Positions 1 to 11,107 of a stretch of DNA of 64,000 nt are shown here, piece by piece. The notes beneath the pieces are model-generated. The model was not told the origin of the DNA. It saw nothing but the letters and a program-made list of their open reading frames with translations, and did not search any database. A program made the position numbers and the translations under genes. Position 1 is the stretch's first letter. Every line of letters begins with the position of its first letter. The DNA is from Cepaea nemoralis (lineage: Eukaryota > Mollusca > Gastropoda > Stylommatophora > Helicidae). The stretch covers positions 1-64,000 of the forward strand of contig JACEFZ010018349.1 of NCBI GenBank assembly GCA_014155875.1, read 5' to 3'.

Positions 1-870
1 AGTTTTAATTTCAGATCTGCTTCTAATAACTGATGATCTGTATCACAGTCTGCACTTCGTATGGTTTTTGCAGATTTTATGCTTGATCTCCATCTTCTTT
101 GTATTAAAATATAATCTATCTGATGTTTTGGTAATACTGTCTGGGGACTTCCATGTGAAGAGTCTTCTTGGGTGTTGTTTAAAAAGTGTGTTTGCTATCA
201 CTAACTAATTCTGTGCAAAATTCAATTAATTTGTCACCTGCATCATTTCTGTTTCCCAATCAAAATGTTCCTAAAACGTGTCTCTCATTTTCAGTTCTTC
301 CTGTACCTACCTTTGCATTAAAATCTCCTAGTATTATTGCTATATCATTATGACCAATCTTATTTAATGTGTCTTACAGTGTGTTGTAAAAATCTTCAAT
401 TTCGTCCTCCTCTGCTGTTGAAGTAGGTGCATATATCTGTACGAGTGTTGTGTTTTTGGACGGCCTTTAAGTCTAATAGTGAGGATTCTATCACTAACTG
501 GGTTATATTCCAGTAAAGCTTTTGCAGTTGTTTTATCTAAACAAAATGCCACACCACTCTGGCCTCCGAATATATGAAAAGACTTCCGTTTTCAGTTGTA
601 AAATCCCTTGCCTTTCCAGCGATGTTCACTGATTCCTAAAATTTGAATATTTTACCTCTCAATCTCATCACATACTACTTTAAGCTTCCCCTCATACAGA
701 CTTCTCACATTCCACGTTCCTATTCTCACTCTTTTTCTTAGTCTGACACAGGGGATTTCCTTGGTAAAACAGTCAGGATTAACTCCGTCTTCACGATTAA
801 TAGTACTAGTCCCTGTGTCACACTCTTCCCCATGTGTTATCTGATCTGCCTGGCCTGGGGGTCTCGCCAC
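1..870 (-). pseudogene. LINE endonuclease (APE type), broken
   Basis: Remnant of the N-terminal apurinic-like endonuclease of a LINE ORF2, the type often annotated as craniofacial development protein 2-like. Read on the minus strand, 870-652 contains the opening motif RIGTWNVRSLYEG. Near 630-590 comes GISEHRWKGKG, at 552-364 the AKALLEYNPVSDRI region, near 330 the metal-binding GDFNAKVG, and near 40 the terminal CDTDHQLL containing the catalytic DH pair. These pieces lie in different frames with stops, so the gene is dead. The reverse transcriptase that should follow would lie beyond position 1. Family assignment is from motif order; the clade is not certain. Confidence 0.8.
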
Positions 871-1250
871 CAGATCTCTTTCTTATTATGTTTTCTGTCA
901 TAGTTGTTATGGTTTCTTGGCAGTTTTGCAGAAGGTAGTTTGCCATTGCTTTCTTTCTGGGCAGTGACTGTACTAGTCGGTGGCCATAGCTATTGTCTCT
1001 ACTGATGAGATCATCTGCCTATCGCCGCAGAGTGCAAGACCATAACCAACAACAATTTGTCGGATGCTCTCACACTTCATCCACGACCTGCTTCCATGGC
1101 TTCACGTAACCCTGATTGGGGGATAAATGGGTACTCCAGCCTTGCCCAAGAGTGTCCCGTAGACTAACGGAGGAAAGGAAGTGTCTTACATCTCCTTTGA
1201 TAGGAGATACCCCTACCCCGCTAACGGAAGAAGAGTAACTTATGCAATAA
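871..1250 (-). other. Probable LINE 5' untranslated region
   Basis: Non-coding DNA directly upstream (minus strand) of the endonuclease remnant. No domain is visible. Its position suggests the 5' leader of that LINE; this is inference. Confidence 0.35.
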
Positions 1251-1260
1251 GTCGCTATCA

Positions 1261-1710
1261 ATGAATGTAAGAAAGAGAGTGCCAAAATGCTATTTAGAAC
1301 CAGTTTTCCTGTATGGCAGCGAATCTTGGAATGTAAATGAACAAATTAGGAAGAACTTAGAAGCAACAGAGATGTGGTTTTTAAGACGAAGGTTTCGAAT
1401 TCCTTGGACTGCCAGAGTAACTAACAACGATTGCCTGAAAGAGGCTAATGAAACTAGGACACTATATACAACAATAAGAAAGAGACAAACAGCTTTCTTT
1501 GGTCATGTGATGAGAAGAGAAACATTGGACAACATCGTGACAACTGGAAAGATTGAGGGGAAGAGAGGCAAAGGCAGACCAAGAGAAATGATGCTGGACG
1601 GATTGAGACGGTGGCATGGAGGAATATCATCAGCAGAGTTGATCCAGAACACCAAAGACCGAGATCTGTGGAGAGCCATGAACGCCTACGCCAGCCGGCA
1701 GGGCACTTAG
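1261..1710 (+). pseudogene. LINE ORF2 C-terminal fragment, copy 1
   Basis: 149 codons of the C-terminal part of a LINE reverse transcriptase protein, after the catalytic palm. It contains the thumb motif EPVFLYGSESW, the FFGHVMRRETLDNIVTTGKI segment, a basic KRGKGRPR stretch and a terminal DGLRRWHGG region. The reading frame ends at the final TAG, immediately followed by GAT repeats and a long (TA)n tract, as at copy 2 (8683-9165). The N-terminal endonuclease and palm are missing, which fits a 5'-truncated insertion. It belongs to the same family as the fragments at 8683-9165 and 13664-13830. Confidence 0.8.
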
Positions 1711-1722
1711 TGATGATGATGA

Positions 1723-1803
<81 letters not shown>
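1711..1803. repeat. (GAT)n-(TA)n microsatellite at LINE 3' end
   Basis: A few GAT units followed by about 75 bp of pure TA dinucleotide, directly after the stop codon of the LINE fragment. It looks like the 3' tail, or the target, of that LINE. ORFs reading Ile-Tyr repeats through it are artefacts. Confidence 0.9.
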
Positions 1804-1805
<2 letters not shown>

Positions 1806-1844
1806 CCGTTGTGCTGATGCCGTGGTAAACGGTTCAACCCTTAC

Positions 1845-2045
1845 ACCGGACAGCTGGACTAAAATGTTGACCTGTCGTCCTTGACATGGGGACGTAATTT
1901 ACAAGTACCTCTGAAGTCGGAGTGGGTTCGTCTGATAGCGATGGACACTGTTAATAGGGAAAGCTAATCCACACACAAAATTCAGTCCATAACTATTATA
2001 AATAGTGTGTATGGATTACGCTTGAGTTCAAAGCGAGCGAGCGCA
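1845..2045 (+). repeat. Dispersed repeat R, copy 1
   Basis: Non-coding repeat recognised by GGGGACGTAATTTACAAGTA, then AGGGAAAGCTAATCCACAC, then TTGAGTTCAAAGCGAGC. Related copies lie at 44033-44240 (+) and 13045-13165 (-). No protein is encoded. It may be a shared LINE 3' end or a short non-autonomous element. Confidence 0.6.
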
Positions 2046-2046
2046 C

Positions 2047-2052
2047 CACACA

Positions 2053-2083
<31 letters not shown>

Positions 2084-2200
2084 GTGTGTGTGTTACACGA
2101 TGTACCTTACACTATGTGTGTTACGCTATACATGTTACGCCATACTCGCTACACTATACATGTTACGCTTTGTCTTGCGCTATACATGTTACGCTATAAA
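2047..2200. repeat. (CA)n(CG)n(TG)n palindrome and TA-rich 20-bp repeats
   Basis: About 22 bp of CA, 16 bp of CG and 9 bp of TG follow one another, making an alternating purine-pyrimidine tract that is largely self-complementary. Behind it, the string CTATACATGTTACG recurs several times to 2195 as an imperfect short tandem repeat. Confidence 0.85.
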
Positions 2201-3257
2201 GGTTTCCCCTCGCATTTTAATGATATTCATATGCTTGTTTTTGACAGAGTACAACAAGAACGATTAATTACACGCCTTCAAGATATAGGAATAGACGGAA
2301 GGGACATCAGACTTATTAGTAACTTGTACTGGGAACAAGTAACAACAATTAGATACGGAAATAATGTTAGGTATGCCGATGATACAGTGTTACTAGCAGA
2401 AAACGAACAAGAGCTACAAAACCTAGTGGAACAAGTAAACAGGCATAGTGCAGAATGTGGCTTAGATAGTAACATCCAAAAACGAAAACTATGATAATTA
2501 TCAGTGGGGAAGGAGAGGTCATCAACGAACATCACAGTGAACGGTACGATACAAGAACAAGTATAGTGCATTCACATTTGTTTGCCTCCATATAAAAATC
2601 CATATCTCAGTAACCAACTGAGGTAAAATTATGAGATTTAGCATATAACCTTATCATCATGTCCACCTAACAAAAAAGTTTTTGTTCTGGAGATTGTACA
2701 GCAGATTTCAATGTTTGTTTATATGCGGTATATAATTTACAGGTCAGGGATGAAGTCCATAATTTTAAATGTATTACACCGTCAGCCAGAAAATCAGCGT
2801 TCAATGTTGAATATTCTCCGTTGTCCACGGGATTGGACTTACGCCAAGAACCCCGCGCTGTTTAAACTGGGAGTGTTCAGAGGTGTCGTCAATATGTGGG
2901 TGCTGTCACGAAACTTGATTTAAAAAAAAAAAAAATCTTACCACTTATCGCTAACATTGAAATGTGTGAATATTTTTCAATGGGATTGAATGTGAAATTT
3001 TGTACACTTCAAAGCATCGCTATGAAGTTGTACACATATTTTTGTCAAGAAGTTGATCGCAGGAAACTGTTTTATACCATTACAAATTCTGAAGAAAAAA
3101 AAAGAACAGTGCATGCATTGGGTTTGAGTAAACGGTCATTTCGTCGATAGGTGCAAGAACCTGGAATTAAACCATCACGCAATGACCAAACGGTAGGTAG
3201 TAAGGTTATTGTAGACAGCTTTGACAAGGATGTCATAAGGCGAGCTATTATAAAAAT

Positions 3258-3506
3258 GCTATAAAAAGGTCACTTACAAGTCGACAGGGTCGACTTCATT
3301 GCACCGGGTTCTATCCCATATAGCTCGGTCTCTTTCCGCAGTGCGGAAAGCGTCACACAAAGCATGAACTCCGCAGCTCTAGCGACGACCCACATGATTC
3401 TCCGAAAAGTTTAACTAGGAACCGAAGGACGCGGCCCGGAATCGAACCCACAACCTTTGGAGCCCGAGTCAAAATGCTTGACCACTTCGCCACGGAGACT
3501 CCTAAA
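3258..3506 (-). mobile_element. tRNA-derived SINE (family 1)
   Basis: 249-bp insertion flanked by a perfect 11-bp duplication ATTATAAAAAT (3247-3257 and 3507-3517). On the minus strand the head has RNA polymerase III promoter boxes: A box TGGCGAAGTGG and B box GGTTCGATTCC. The 3' part (GTCGACCCTGTCGACTTGTA) recurs at 7445-7545. It has no coding capacity; mobilisation by a LINE is the norm for such elements. Confidence 0.9.
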
Positions 3507-3588
3507 ATTATAAAAATTTAGGATTTTATATCCAGGATTATCCAGCATTATAATAATGCTGGGTGCCAAAGAAACCGTGACTGTAAGA

Positions 3589-3968
3589 CAGTGGTTCTCA
3601 ACCTTTTGTGGCCCGTGCCCCCCCCCCCCCCTTCACCATATTTTCAGAACGTCATTCCCCCCTTTCGTATTTTCTACCTAAAAATCCCGCCTCTGCCCCT
3701 ACACAGTATACGTAATAATGGAAGCTAAATGTAATAGCACATACTAAAACAAGGCTAGACATCCACATAAAACATATTTGGGGTCTACTTACTTTATAAA
3801 TTGAATTTTAGAATGGTGAGACGTACACAACCGTACAGTATAAAGGGAACAACAATATCAAGTAATCGGTTCTTGTATTAACGCGATAGTGAAATAGTCT
3901 TCCCTCCCCACTCTGGAAACCCTAAAATTCCCCCCTGGGGGGAATTCCCCACAGGTTGAGAACCACTG
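3589..3968. mobile_element. hAT-type MITE
   Basis: 380-bp non-coding element. It begins CAGTGGTTCTCAACC and ends GGTTGAGAACCACTG, perfect 15-bp inverted repeats of hAT type. It is flanked by an exact 8-bp target duplication CTGTAAGA (3581-3588 and 3969-3976). Excising it with one duplication rejoins the transposase sequence around it. It must have been moved by a hAT transposase in trans. Confidence 0.93.
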
Positions 3969-4276
3969 CTGTAAGAAAACTTAGGGTTTGGTTGAGAAAG
4001 AACAATAACGTAGAGCTATCCAAAACAACTTTGTGGAAAATTATAAGGACATTAGGCTTCCCTTTTAGAAAGTACAAGGGAGGTAGAAATATCCTTTGCG
4101 AGCAACCGCATTTAGGAGCCATGAGAAGCAGATACCTACGTGAAATAAGGGAAATACGCAAAGAAAATTATGGCATAGTGTATTTGGATGAAACGTGGAT
4201 CAATGCGCACCACACAAGTGATAAGAAATGGCAATCAGTGGATGGACAGATAAAGCGATATGTGCCCAGTAGTATA

Positions 4277-5252
4277 TACAAGTTTGCAGAGCACGCGCCT
4301 ACCTCAGAGTTAACGCAAACACACAACATCCACTGCATAGCGAAATTATGAAGGTGAAGGGCAGCAGGTTAAAAAGAGGACGGTCGTGGATGGGTCAAGC
4401 CGAAGACATTCTTCAACAGGTATGTTTACTTAGAGCCTGGCGAGGAGTGGGTACAAGTGCCAACAGATTTCTGCACATCCTTTTCAGTTTGCATCCAACT
4501 AGATAGAAAATGCAGACAAGAAATTCCGGCTGCTGTGGAGGCTGAAGTACAAGCGTTGATTTTCGAGAATTCGCTAGACGGGGATGCTGTCATCTACACA
4601 GATGAGTCAGTCGTCCAACATGTGAGAAGCTCATGAGCCTTTACGGCTCGGGCCGGAGGGAGAATTTTCTACGACTATGGTGCTTTTGATGAGACCACAA
4701 GTTGCCTGACTATGGAAGTCATGGCAGTAAGTAAAGCAATAACATGGCTCGAGACACAAGCATTCACTAGGGCATGTTTCCTTAGCGACTCAATGAGCAT
4801 GCTCAAGAGGATAGAGATGGTGTGGATCCGAAGAGAGTGGTTGCTGTCTCTTGAGCTATCTCGGCTGGTAAAGATTAGTTTCATCTTCATGCCAGGGCAT
4901 GCGGGAGTACAAGGAAATGAGCGGGCTGACAAGCTCACTGGTAAGGCTACTGTGGAGGGCGGACGCGCCATGGACCAGGCTGACATTCTGAATGCTCTAC
5001 GAGAAGTAAGACTTGCGAGAACCAAGTGATGACTGTGAATCTGCAACCATGGCCAGACTGCCGGAACAGCAAATTAAAAGAGAGGGTGGCCAAACAAGAA
5101 CACTACGCAGGAAGCCAAAGAAGATTGATAAACCAACACAGAACTGGTGTCGTTAGCCGCTACATGCTTCGGAATTTGCTGAGGAGGGAATCCGAGCACT
5201 TATGGAATGAATGGTTCGATGTCCAATGAGGATGATCTGTCAACTAACTAAC
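4277..5252 (+). mobile_element. RNase H LINE fragment, copy 1
   Basis: 976-bp 3' fragment of a LINE whose ORF2 ends in RNase H, inserted in the transposase with a 7-bp duplication TAGTATA (4270-4276, 5253-5259). Motifs in order: LKRGRSW near 4370, DAVIYTDES (first aspartate) near 4585, TMEVMAVSKAI (glutamate) near 4720, FLSDSMSMLKR (second aspartate) near 4785 and FMPGHAGVQGNERADKL near 4895. The frame breaks near 4635 and 5030. The 3' end is (CTAA)n. It is homologous to the copies at 21640-22590 and 46770-47145. Internal RNase H suggests an I-like group; the clade is not proven. Confidence 0.8.
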
Positions 5253-5925
5253 TAGTATAGGACAGCTTTTGGTCATGCCCATGCTGGTAATACGCATAAT
5301 GGCTTACTACAGAATGCTGGGCTCGTGTTCGTATCAAAGCATACAGACAATATGGATTATCATAATGAGATGAATGGTAATGTATTTAGAGGTTGGCTCG
5401 AGAATACAGTGCTTCCATCCCTTGATAGACCGTCTTTTCTAATCATGGACAATGCATCATAATACAATGTTGTTGCCCAAGAAGACAAAATACCTACGGC
5501 ATCGAGCAGAAAGGAAGCAATAAAGATATGGCTCCGAAGGGAAAATATTCCATTTCCAGAAACGTATTTCTAGCTACAGTTGTTGTCCCTTACAAAAAGG
5601 CGCAAAAAGCCAGAAATATCAAATCGACAAATTGATAGAATAGCATGGCCATGGGTGCTTGAGATTTCCGCCGTATCATTCTCATTTAAACCCTATAGAA
5701 CTTGTGTGGGCTAAAATTAAAGGACAGGTGGCAGCTGCCAATACTACATTCAAATTGTCTGACGTCAAGATACTAACCCAGTCCGCGCTATTAAATATTG
5801 ATAAAAGTTAGTGGGAAAAATGTGAGGACCATGTGTTGAAAGAGGAAGAGGACTATTGGGGAAAGGATGGATTGAATTTTATGCAACCGAGAGCAGTCAT
5901 CAACCTACTGTAATCGTCCGACACA

Positions 5926-5958
5926 GATTAAGGTCTGAGCTGATCGCAGACCTTAATC
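5926..5958. repeat. Perfect 12-bp inverted repeat (hairpin)
   Basis: GATTAAGGTCTG and CAGACCTTAATC separated by 9 bases, just after the transposase remnant. It could be a subterminal repeat of the DNA transposon or a transcript hairpin; there is no other evidence. Confidence 0.7.
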
Positions 5959-7074
5959 CATGCCAAGTAGCAGAGCAGATGAAATGAGGTAAAATAAAGT
6001 TGGTGAGAAAATCGCGAACCAATTTTTACGAAAAACCAACGATCAGACGTAAAAAGGAGAAAAAGTCAGAGAGATTGTCAACAACAACAAACAGTCAGAT
6101 CTTGGAGCTGAACGAGCGAGGCAGCACGATTCGATTCTCAGCAAGAAGATAAATTATGTACTGGCTGGACACTACTTTGATGGCTAACAAATATTGGAGG
6201 AAGGACGAGACTGGTAATGCATGATGCATGTCAGCCTGAAAAGCACGGACAGATGCGACAATATTAGAATGGGACTTAGTAAGTCAGACCAAGCTGACAT
6301 GGAGGCAAATTGGTGAAGGACAGAAGTACCGGGACATTCTAGTTGCAAGTATTTAATATGTTCAATAGTTTACGATTCATATCTAATGTTTTTCATTACC
6401 GTCCCGCCTGGCCATAACTGGCACGGTAACAATAAATCGGAATTTACCATTTGGATGATGAATGAGTTGTACATAGGCAAATAAATATAGCCTCAGCATT
6501 ATGAAGACCGACTTCGGGTCGTTGATCCTTTTGTGTTATGCTTCTGAACACTGTTGGATTGGTATAATTCCTGGACCGTTAATCGTTTTGATGATGTTCG
6601 CATTATTTATTGCAAGTTACCGTCTAGCAATCCACGTGCACACTTACTGGGATATTTTGCTCCAACTATTCAGATGAATTGCAGGCCCTAAACATTACAG
6701 CATCAGCGTAATGTCAATGGCAACGGTTTGTATTCAACAGTGATGAATTTTCAAATCCGCAAGCCCTCAACGGTGACAAACAACTGGTATTGAAAAAAAA
6801 AAAAAAAACACACACACACTAAACGCATTGAATACCAACAGAAGAGTAATATTGCGGTGGAAACTGACATATTGTGGCATAACAAGAAACGTGAGTGCAG
6901 ACACGTTGTCAAATTAAGGGACAACACACGTGCATAAGAATCAATCTATAAACTTCAATGAAAATAGGACCAACATCTTTGTCGTTAAAAAGAAAGCCCA
7001 CTACAGAGACACTGACAACTATTTTCATAGTGCAAAATAGGTAATCATGTTCCGTCTCTGAACGGTAAACAGCA
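5959..7074. other. No recognisable gene; A-tract plus (CA)n at 6793-6821
   Basis: About 1.1 kb inside the DNA transposon without an identifiable domain. It contains an A16 run followed by a short (CA)n and short palindromic words (GCATGATGCATG near 6218). Confidence 0.6.
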
Positions 7075-7250
7075 GAGTAGACAATCTGTCACGAAGACTC
7101 AAAGCGGGTCTATCGTCCATGTGTACGTGTGGACAAACTACACAGACAGCTGAACAGATCCTTAAAAATGGACACATGATGACTAAATTGCGGTATCATT
7201 TCTGGTCACTCCATACGCACATTAACGCACAGCTATTTGGAAATTTTCAC
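7075..7250 (+). pseudogene. LINE C-terminal zinc-binding fragment
   Basis: Short remnant reading SSMCTCGQTTQTAEQILKN, the cysteine/histidine-rich tail that follows RNase H in Jockey-like LINE ORF2 proteins. The same motif occurs at 55600-55650 (MCTCGLASQTAEHTLQDCP). Nothing else of this LINE is seen nearby. Confidence 0.6.
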
Positions 7251-7444
7251 GAACTCAATATAAAAAGCTAAATGCATCCTAGTAACATGAATACTTGTGT
7301 ACACATTATTAACCAGCAGCTGAAGAAACAAGAAGGAAATGAAAAATAAGGTAAGAAATATATGTTTTCTACTTTCCTGTCAATTTACACATTATTTTCC
7401 CCATGCCTTTGTAAATTCTCTGTCTTTACTAATAGTCGTGCTTT

Positions 7445-7545
7445 GTGCGACGCTTTCCGTGCTGCGGAAAGAGACTGAGCCATATGAGATAAAAACCCGG
7501 TGCAATGCAGTCGACCCTGTCGACTTTTAAGCTACTTTTATTTTT
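7445..7545 (+). mobile_element. SINE family 1, 3' part only
   Basis: About 100 bp matching the 3' half of the SINE at 3258-3506 but in the opposite orientation (TGCGGAAAGAGAC, then GTCGACCCTGTCGACTTTTA). The tRNA-like head is absent, so this is a 5'-truncated SINE or the 3' end of the partner LINE. Confidence 0.7.
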
Positions 7546-8404
7546 ATTGCACCCACTCCCATACGAATCTGGCTACGTCTTGTACTTGTGTTGTTACCCG
7601 AAATGACGTGCTTTACTGTAAGACTAGTTTGTTAGCATGAATTCACTACATTTTCGCGAAAACATCAAAGAAATGTCGCCGCTTTCGAAGATTTAAGTTG
7701 CTTTTGGACCTATCAAAGACATATTCCTTGGGTGGGGGTAAATATAAGACGGCAGGAAAAAATTTCATAACGATGCAACAGACAGTTTTCAAAATAATTG
7801 ATCGTGAATGACGACATTCATTTCTGGACAGACTATAACAAGTTTCTTCTATCTTGGACATGTAACAACAGATGATGGGAGAAGTGAAACAGAAATCAAA
7901 AGGAAAATAGGAATGATCAAGAATGTTTTCGACAACCTGAGATTATTATTAACATTTAGAGAGGTTAACAACGCATTAAAACTGAGAATTGTCAAATGTT
8001 ATGCATATTTAACACAACTATATGTCGCGGAAGTCTTGACATTGAACAAGCAATTAGAAAGTCGAATAGAGTCTGGTGGACATACGGAAGAATATGTCGT
8101 ATTTCACGGAAACAAAAGCAATCACATACAGAGGTTGGGAAAACTGGGAATGAAAAAAGTTAATGAAAGAAATAAAAAAGAGGCAAGTGAAATATTTCTA
8201 CCGCGTTAAAAGACATAACACTTATAAAAACCATACTGGAGGGTTAGGTTAAAGGCAAGCGAGCAAGAGGTAGACAACGATACAAGTGGGAAGATAACAT
8301 AAAGAGATGGACGAACAGTAGTCTGGCAGAATGTATAATGAAGGCGAGAGACAGACAGTGTTAGAGATCCATTGCAGCTAACCTTCATTGTGGAGACGGC
8401 AACT

Positions 8405-8586
8405 GATTGATTGATATGCTTGTTGTAACTCCTCATGTCCCAGTCTATTGTTATAGACATCATATAATTTCTATCCCCAAGAAGTATGTGGCACCGCATT
8501 GGGATTTTCACTACTTCATGTTCAAACACATACTGTAAGTAATACCTTTTGTTTGAGATAGGAGACATTAAGACCTGGCACTGTCT

Positions 8587-8588
<2 letters not shown>
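8405..8588. other. Non-coding DNA after a LINE end
   Basis: Lies between the end of the LINE ORF2 remnant and a (TA)n tract. Probable 3' UTR; no motif recognised. Confidence 0.35.

Positions 8589-8677
<89 letters not shown>
8589..8677. repeat. (TA)n microsatellite
   Basis: About 88 bp of uninterrupted TA immediately upstream of a 5'-truncated LINE fragment. Confidence 0.97.
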
Positions 8678-8678
<1 letters not shown>

Positions 8679-8682
8679 CAAG

Positions 8683-9262
<580 letters not shown>

Positions 9263-9461
9263 CGGATTAACGTACGGACAAACAGATACACAGGCAGGCA
9301 CACGCACACATTCACTCACACACTAAACACATAATTCATAACACACACTTCACATAAACTTAGCAGCTTATTATTTTTTTTAAAGTTTAAATGAAGACGC
9401 AAACAATATATTGCACAATTTATTACTTGATATATTTCGCTGCATCTAGTCAAATGCATAC

Positions 9462-11107
9462 CTCCCCCGATGTGTCTCCACCTTGCCCTGGTGGGGGAGC
9501 TTGCGTGTCCCATCGACCCCATGTGCTTGCCGATGGATGAAAACTCTATATCGGACAGCTCTTGGGATAGGGACCAGACTAAGAGAGACACAACCTGCTG
9601 CTCTGCTGGTAGACTGAGGATAACAGTCAAAAGATTAAATCAGGTACACGAAGGCAGAAGACCTTGGTCCGGACAAAACTATAAGGCTCTCTGTCGAGGG
9701 CTGTGGCTGAACGTCCCTAAGCCACAAACCCGCGGATCTGAGAGCCGGGCCGATACACACCTACCGATATACTGAGCACGCTACATGCCCAGTTCTGATA
9801 CCTGTTTGAAGGCTCTCAGCTGGGGGTTATGGCGGATTCCCGGATGAGAGGGCCTGGCCGTTTCTCGATCACTGCTCCACGGAGGTAAGGTGCTGAGCCG
9901 GCAGCACATGTAGCCTACCTCGTGAGCAAGAATAAAAATGCAGAAAGTGTCCCAGTCGAATGAAATGGCTACGAAAACTGTCTGTATCTAACACATAGAG
10001 TGTAGACAAAAGTGAAAAAACGTCTCAATAACACGAAATGGAACGCACGGCTAGCGAATCCATTGCGTGGTCCGAAGTCAAAAGCAAAAGCTTACCGAGC
10101 GGATGTCGCCCGCAGTCTGACCGTTCCTGGTGTGTGCTTGAGCGACCAGTAACAAGCGAGATGCCCAACACATGGAAGTGAGGAACTAAAGCAGCCATGA
10201 GCAGGACGTAGCAACTCCTTGGGTGAGCCCAGTCTCAGAGCAATATGTGCCGGCTCTGCAATTATGGAAGCCTCCTTGGATAGCCTTGGATAGGCCCATG
10301 GTCTGCCCCTGCCTTCCCTTGAGGGTTAACCGTGATGTCGATGATCGTTCTATCTTGACCAGCTGAGATGTGGGCGACATCACAACAATAAGTCTAACGT
10401 GCCTCGAAACCCGAGGAAGCTAACCTCATTAAAAAATGCCTGCTGAAGTCGGAAGTGCCGTCCTACGGGTGGCAAACTAAAAATTGGCACTACGCATTTA
10501 CGTCCGAGTGAAATGTCTCGTCCGAATGTCTCTCGTGCTAGGAACAGCTCTGACTACCTAGTTTCCGAATGCCGCTCTTGTTCGGAACAGCTCTGACTAG
10601 GTAGTTTTCCGAATGTCTGTCGTGCCTGGAACAGCTCTGACGGGCGCAACGACAAGCACATGTCCGAAAACTCGCTGAGTGGATACCGTCTGCAGACCTG
10701 TCTGGTTTGTGCGGGAACGGCCCGGGGCGAACGAAATGCCCAATATAGTGAAGTGAGGAATTAAAGCAGCCAAGAGCAGGACGTGACGATTCCTTTGGTG
10801 AGCCCAGTACCAGGGCGCTATGTGTCTGCCCTGCAACTATGGAAGCAACCTTGGATGGCGGAAAATGCTATGGACTGTCCCTTCCTTCTCTTGAGGGATG
10901 ACCGAAGTCCTCGACTGTTCCAACTTGACCAGCTGAGATGTGGACGGTACCACAAAAGTGAGAGTCTCCCAGGAATGCTAACCTGGTCAAAAATGCACGC
11001 ATAAGCCGGATGTGTTGACCTAAGGGTTTTCAACCCAAGGGTGCCTAACGCACACCGCAATGACATCTGAAAAAACACTCCGGATGAACGAAAAGAAGAA
11101 GAAGAAG
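9462..11107 (+). mobile_element. Non-coding retro-insertion with (GAA)n tail
   Basis: 1646-bp insertion in the LINE 3' UTR, flanked by a 10-bp duplication AAATGCATAC (9452-9461, 11108-11117) and ending in (GAA)n. It has no open frame of note. It begins CTCCCCCGATGTGTC and contains two related segments of about 300 bp (near 10160-10440 and 10725-11000), sharing AAGCAGCCA.GAGCAGGACGT and TTGACCAGCTGAGATGTGG. A third copy of that segment lies at 13880-14175. It resembles a non-autonomous LINE derivative or a duplicated LINE leader. Confidence 0.75.

Larger units (their letters stand above)
2963..5900 (+). pseudogene. DDE transposase (IS630/Tc1/mariner superfamily), interrupted
   Basis: Remnant of a DDE_3-type transposase that would cut and paste its own element. 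The N-terminal part near 3030-3240 contains a helix-turn-helix-like stretch (KRTVHALGLSKRSFRR). After the MITE, 3977-4270 encodes LSKTTLWKIIRTLGF and the first catalytic block YLDETWINAHH. After the LINE insertion, 5260-5760 encodes AHAGNTHNGLL, the second block FLIMDNAS, SSRKEAIKIWLRREN and the third block HLNPIELVWAKIKG, which holds the glutamate. Stops and frameshifts plus three insertions (SINE, hAT MITE, LINE) make it inactive. Residue spacing was not measured, so the exact family (DD34E, DD34D or other) is not assigned. Confidence 0.75.
2564..7835 (+). mobile_element. IS630/Tc1/mariner-type DNA transposon with nested insertions
   Basis: 5272-bp insertion bounded by TA dinucleotides (2562-2563 and 7836-7837), the target duplication expected of this superfamily, inside a LINE RT. 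Both ends read TAGT inwards; beyond that the terminal inverted repeats are too decayed to define by eye. It carries a degenerate DDE transposase and at least three later insertions, each with its own target duplication. The part right of 5960 has further fragments (LINE zinc region 7075-7250, SINE end 7445-7545). Confidence 0.75.
2215..8404 (+). pseudogene. LINE reverse transcriptase split by a DNA transposon
   Basis: One LINE RT gene in two pieces. The left piece (2215-2563) has the palm start (LVFDRVQQERL), then an internal deletion, then the active-site motif VRYADDTVLLAENEQEL and the KTEV-region equivalent. The right piece (7836-8404) continues exactly at the next residues with SFFYLGHVTTDDGRSETEI, the LKLRIVKCY thumb and the C-terminal segment KRARGRQRYKWEDNIKRW, ending near 8404. 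Removing 2564-7835 plus one TA rejoins GAACAAG-TA-ACAAGTTTC in frame, so the two pieces were one gene. Frameshifts near 2495 and 8205 and the deletion in the palm show it was already decayed or decayed afterwards. Confidence 0.8.

Noticed and set aside
1820..1843. GGTTCAACCC as a tRNA gene or SINE B box
   Set aside because: No A box at the right distance and no tRNA fold; upstream is (TA)n.
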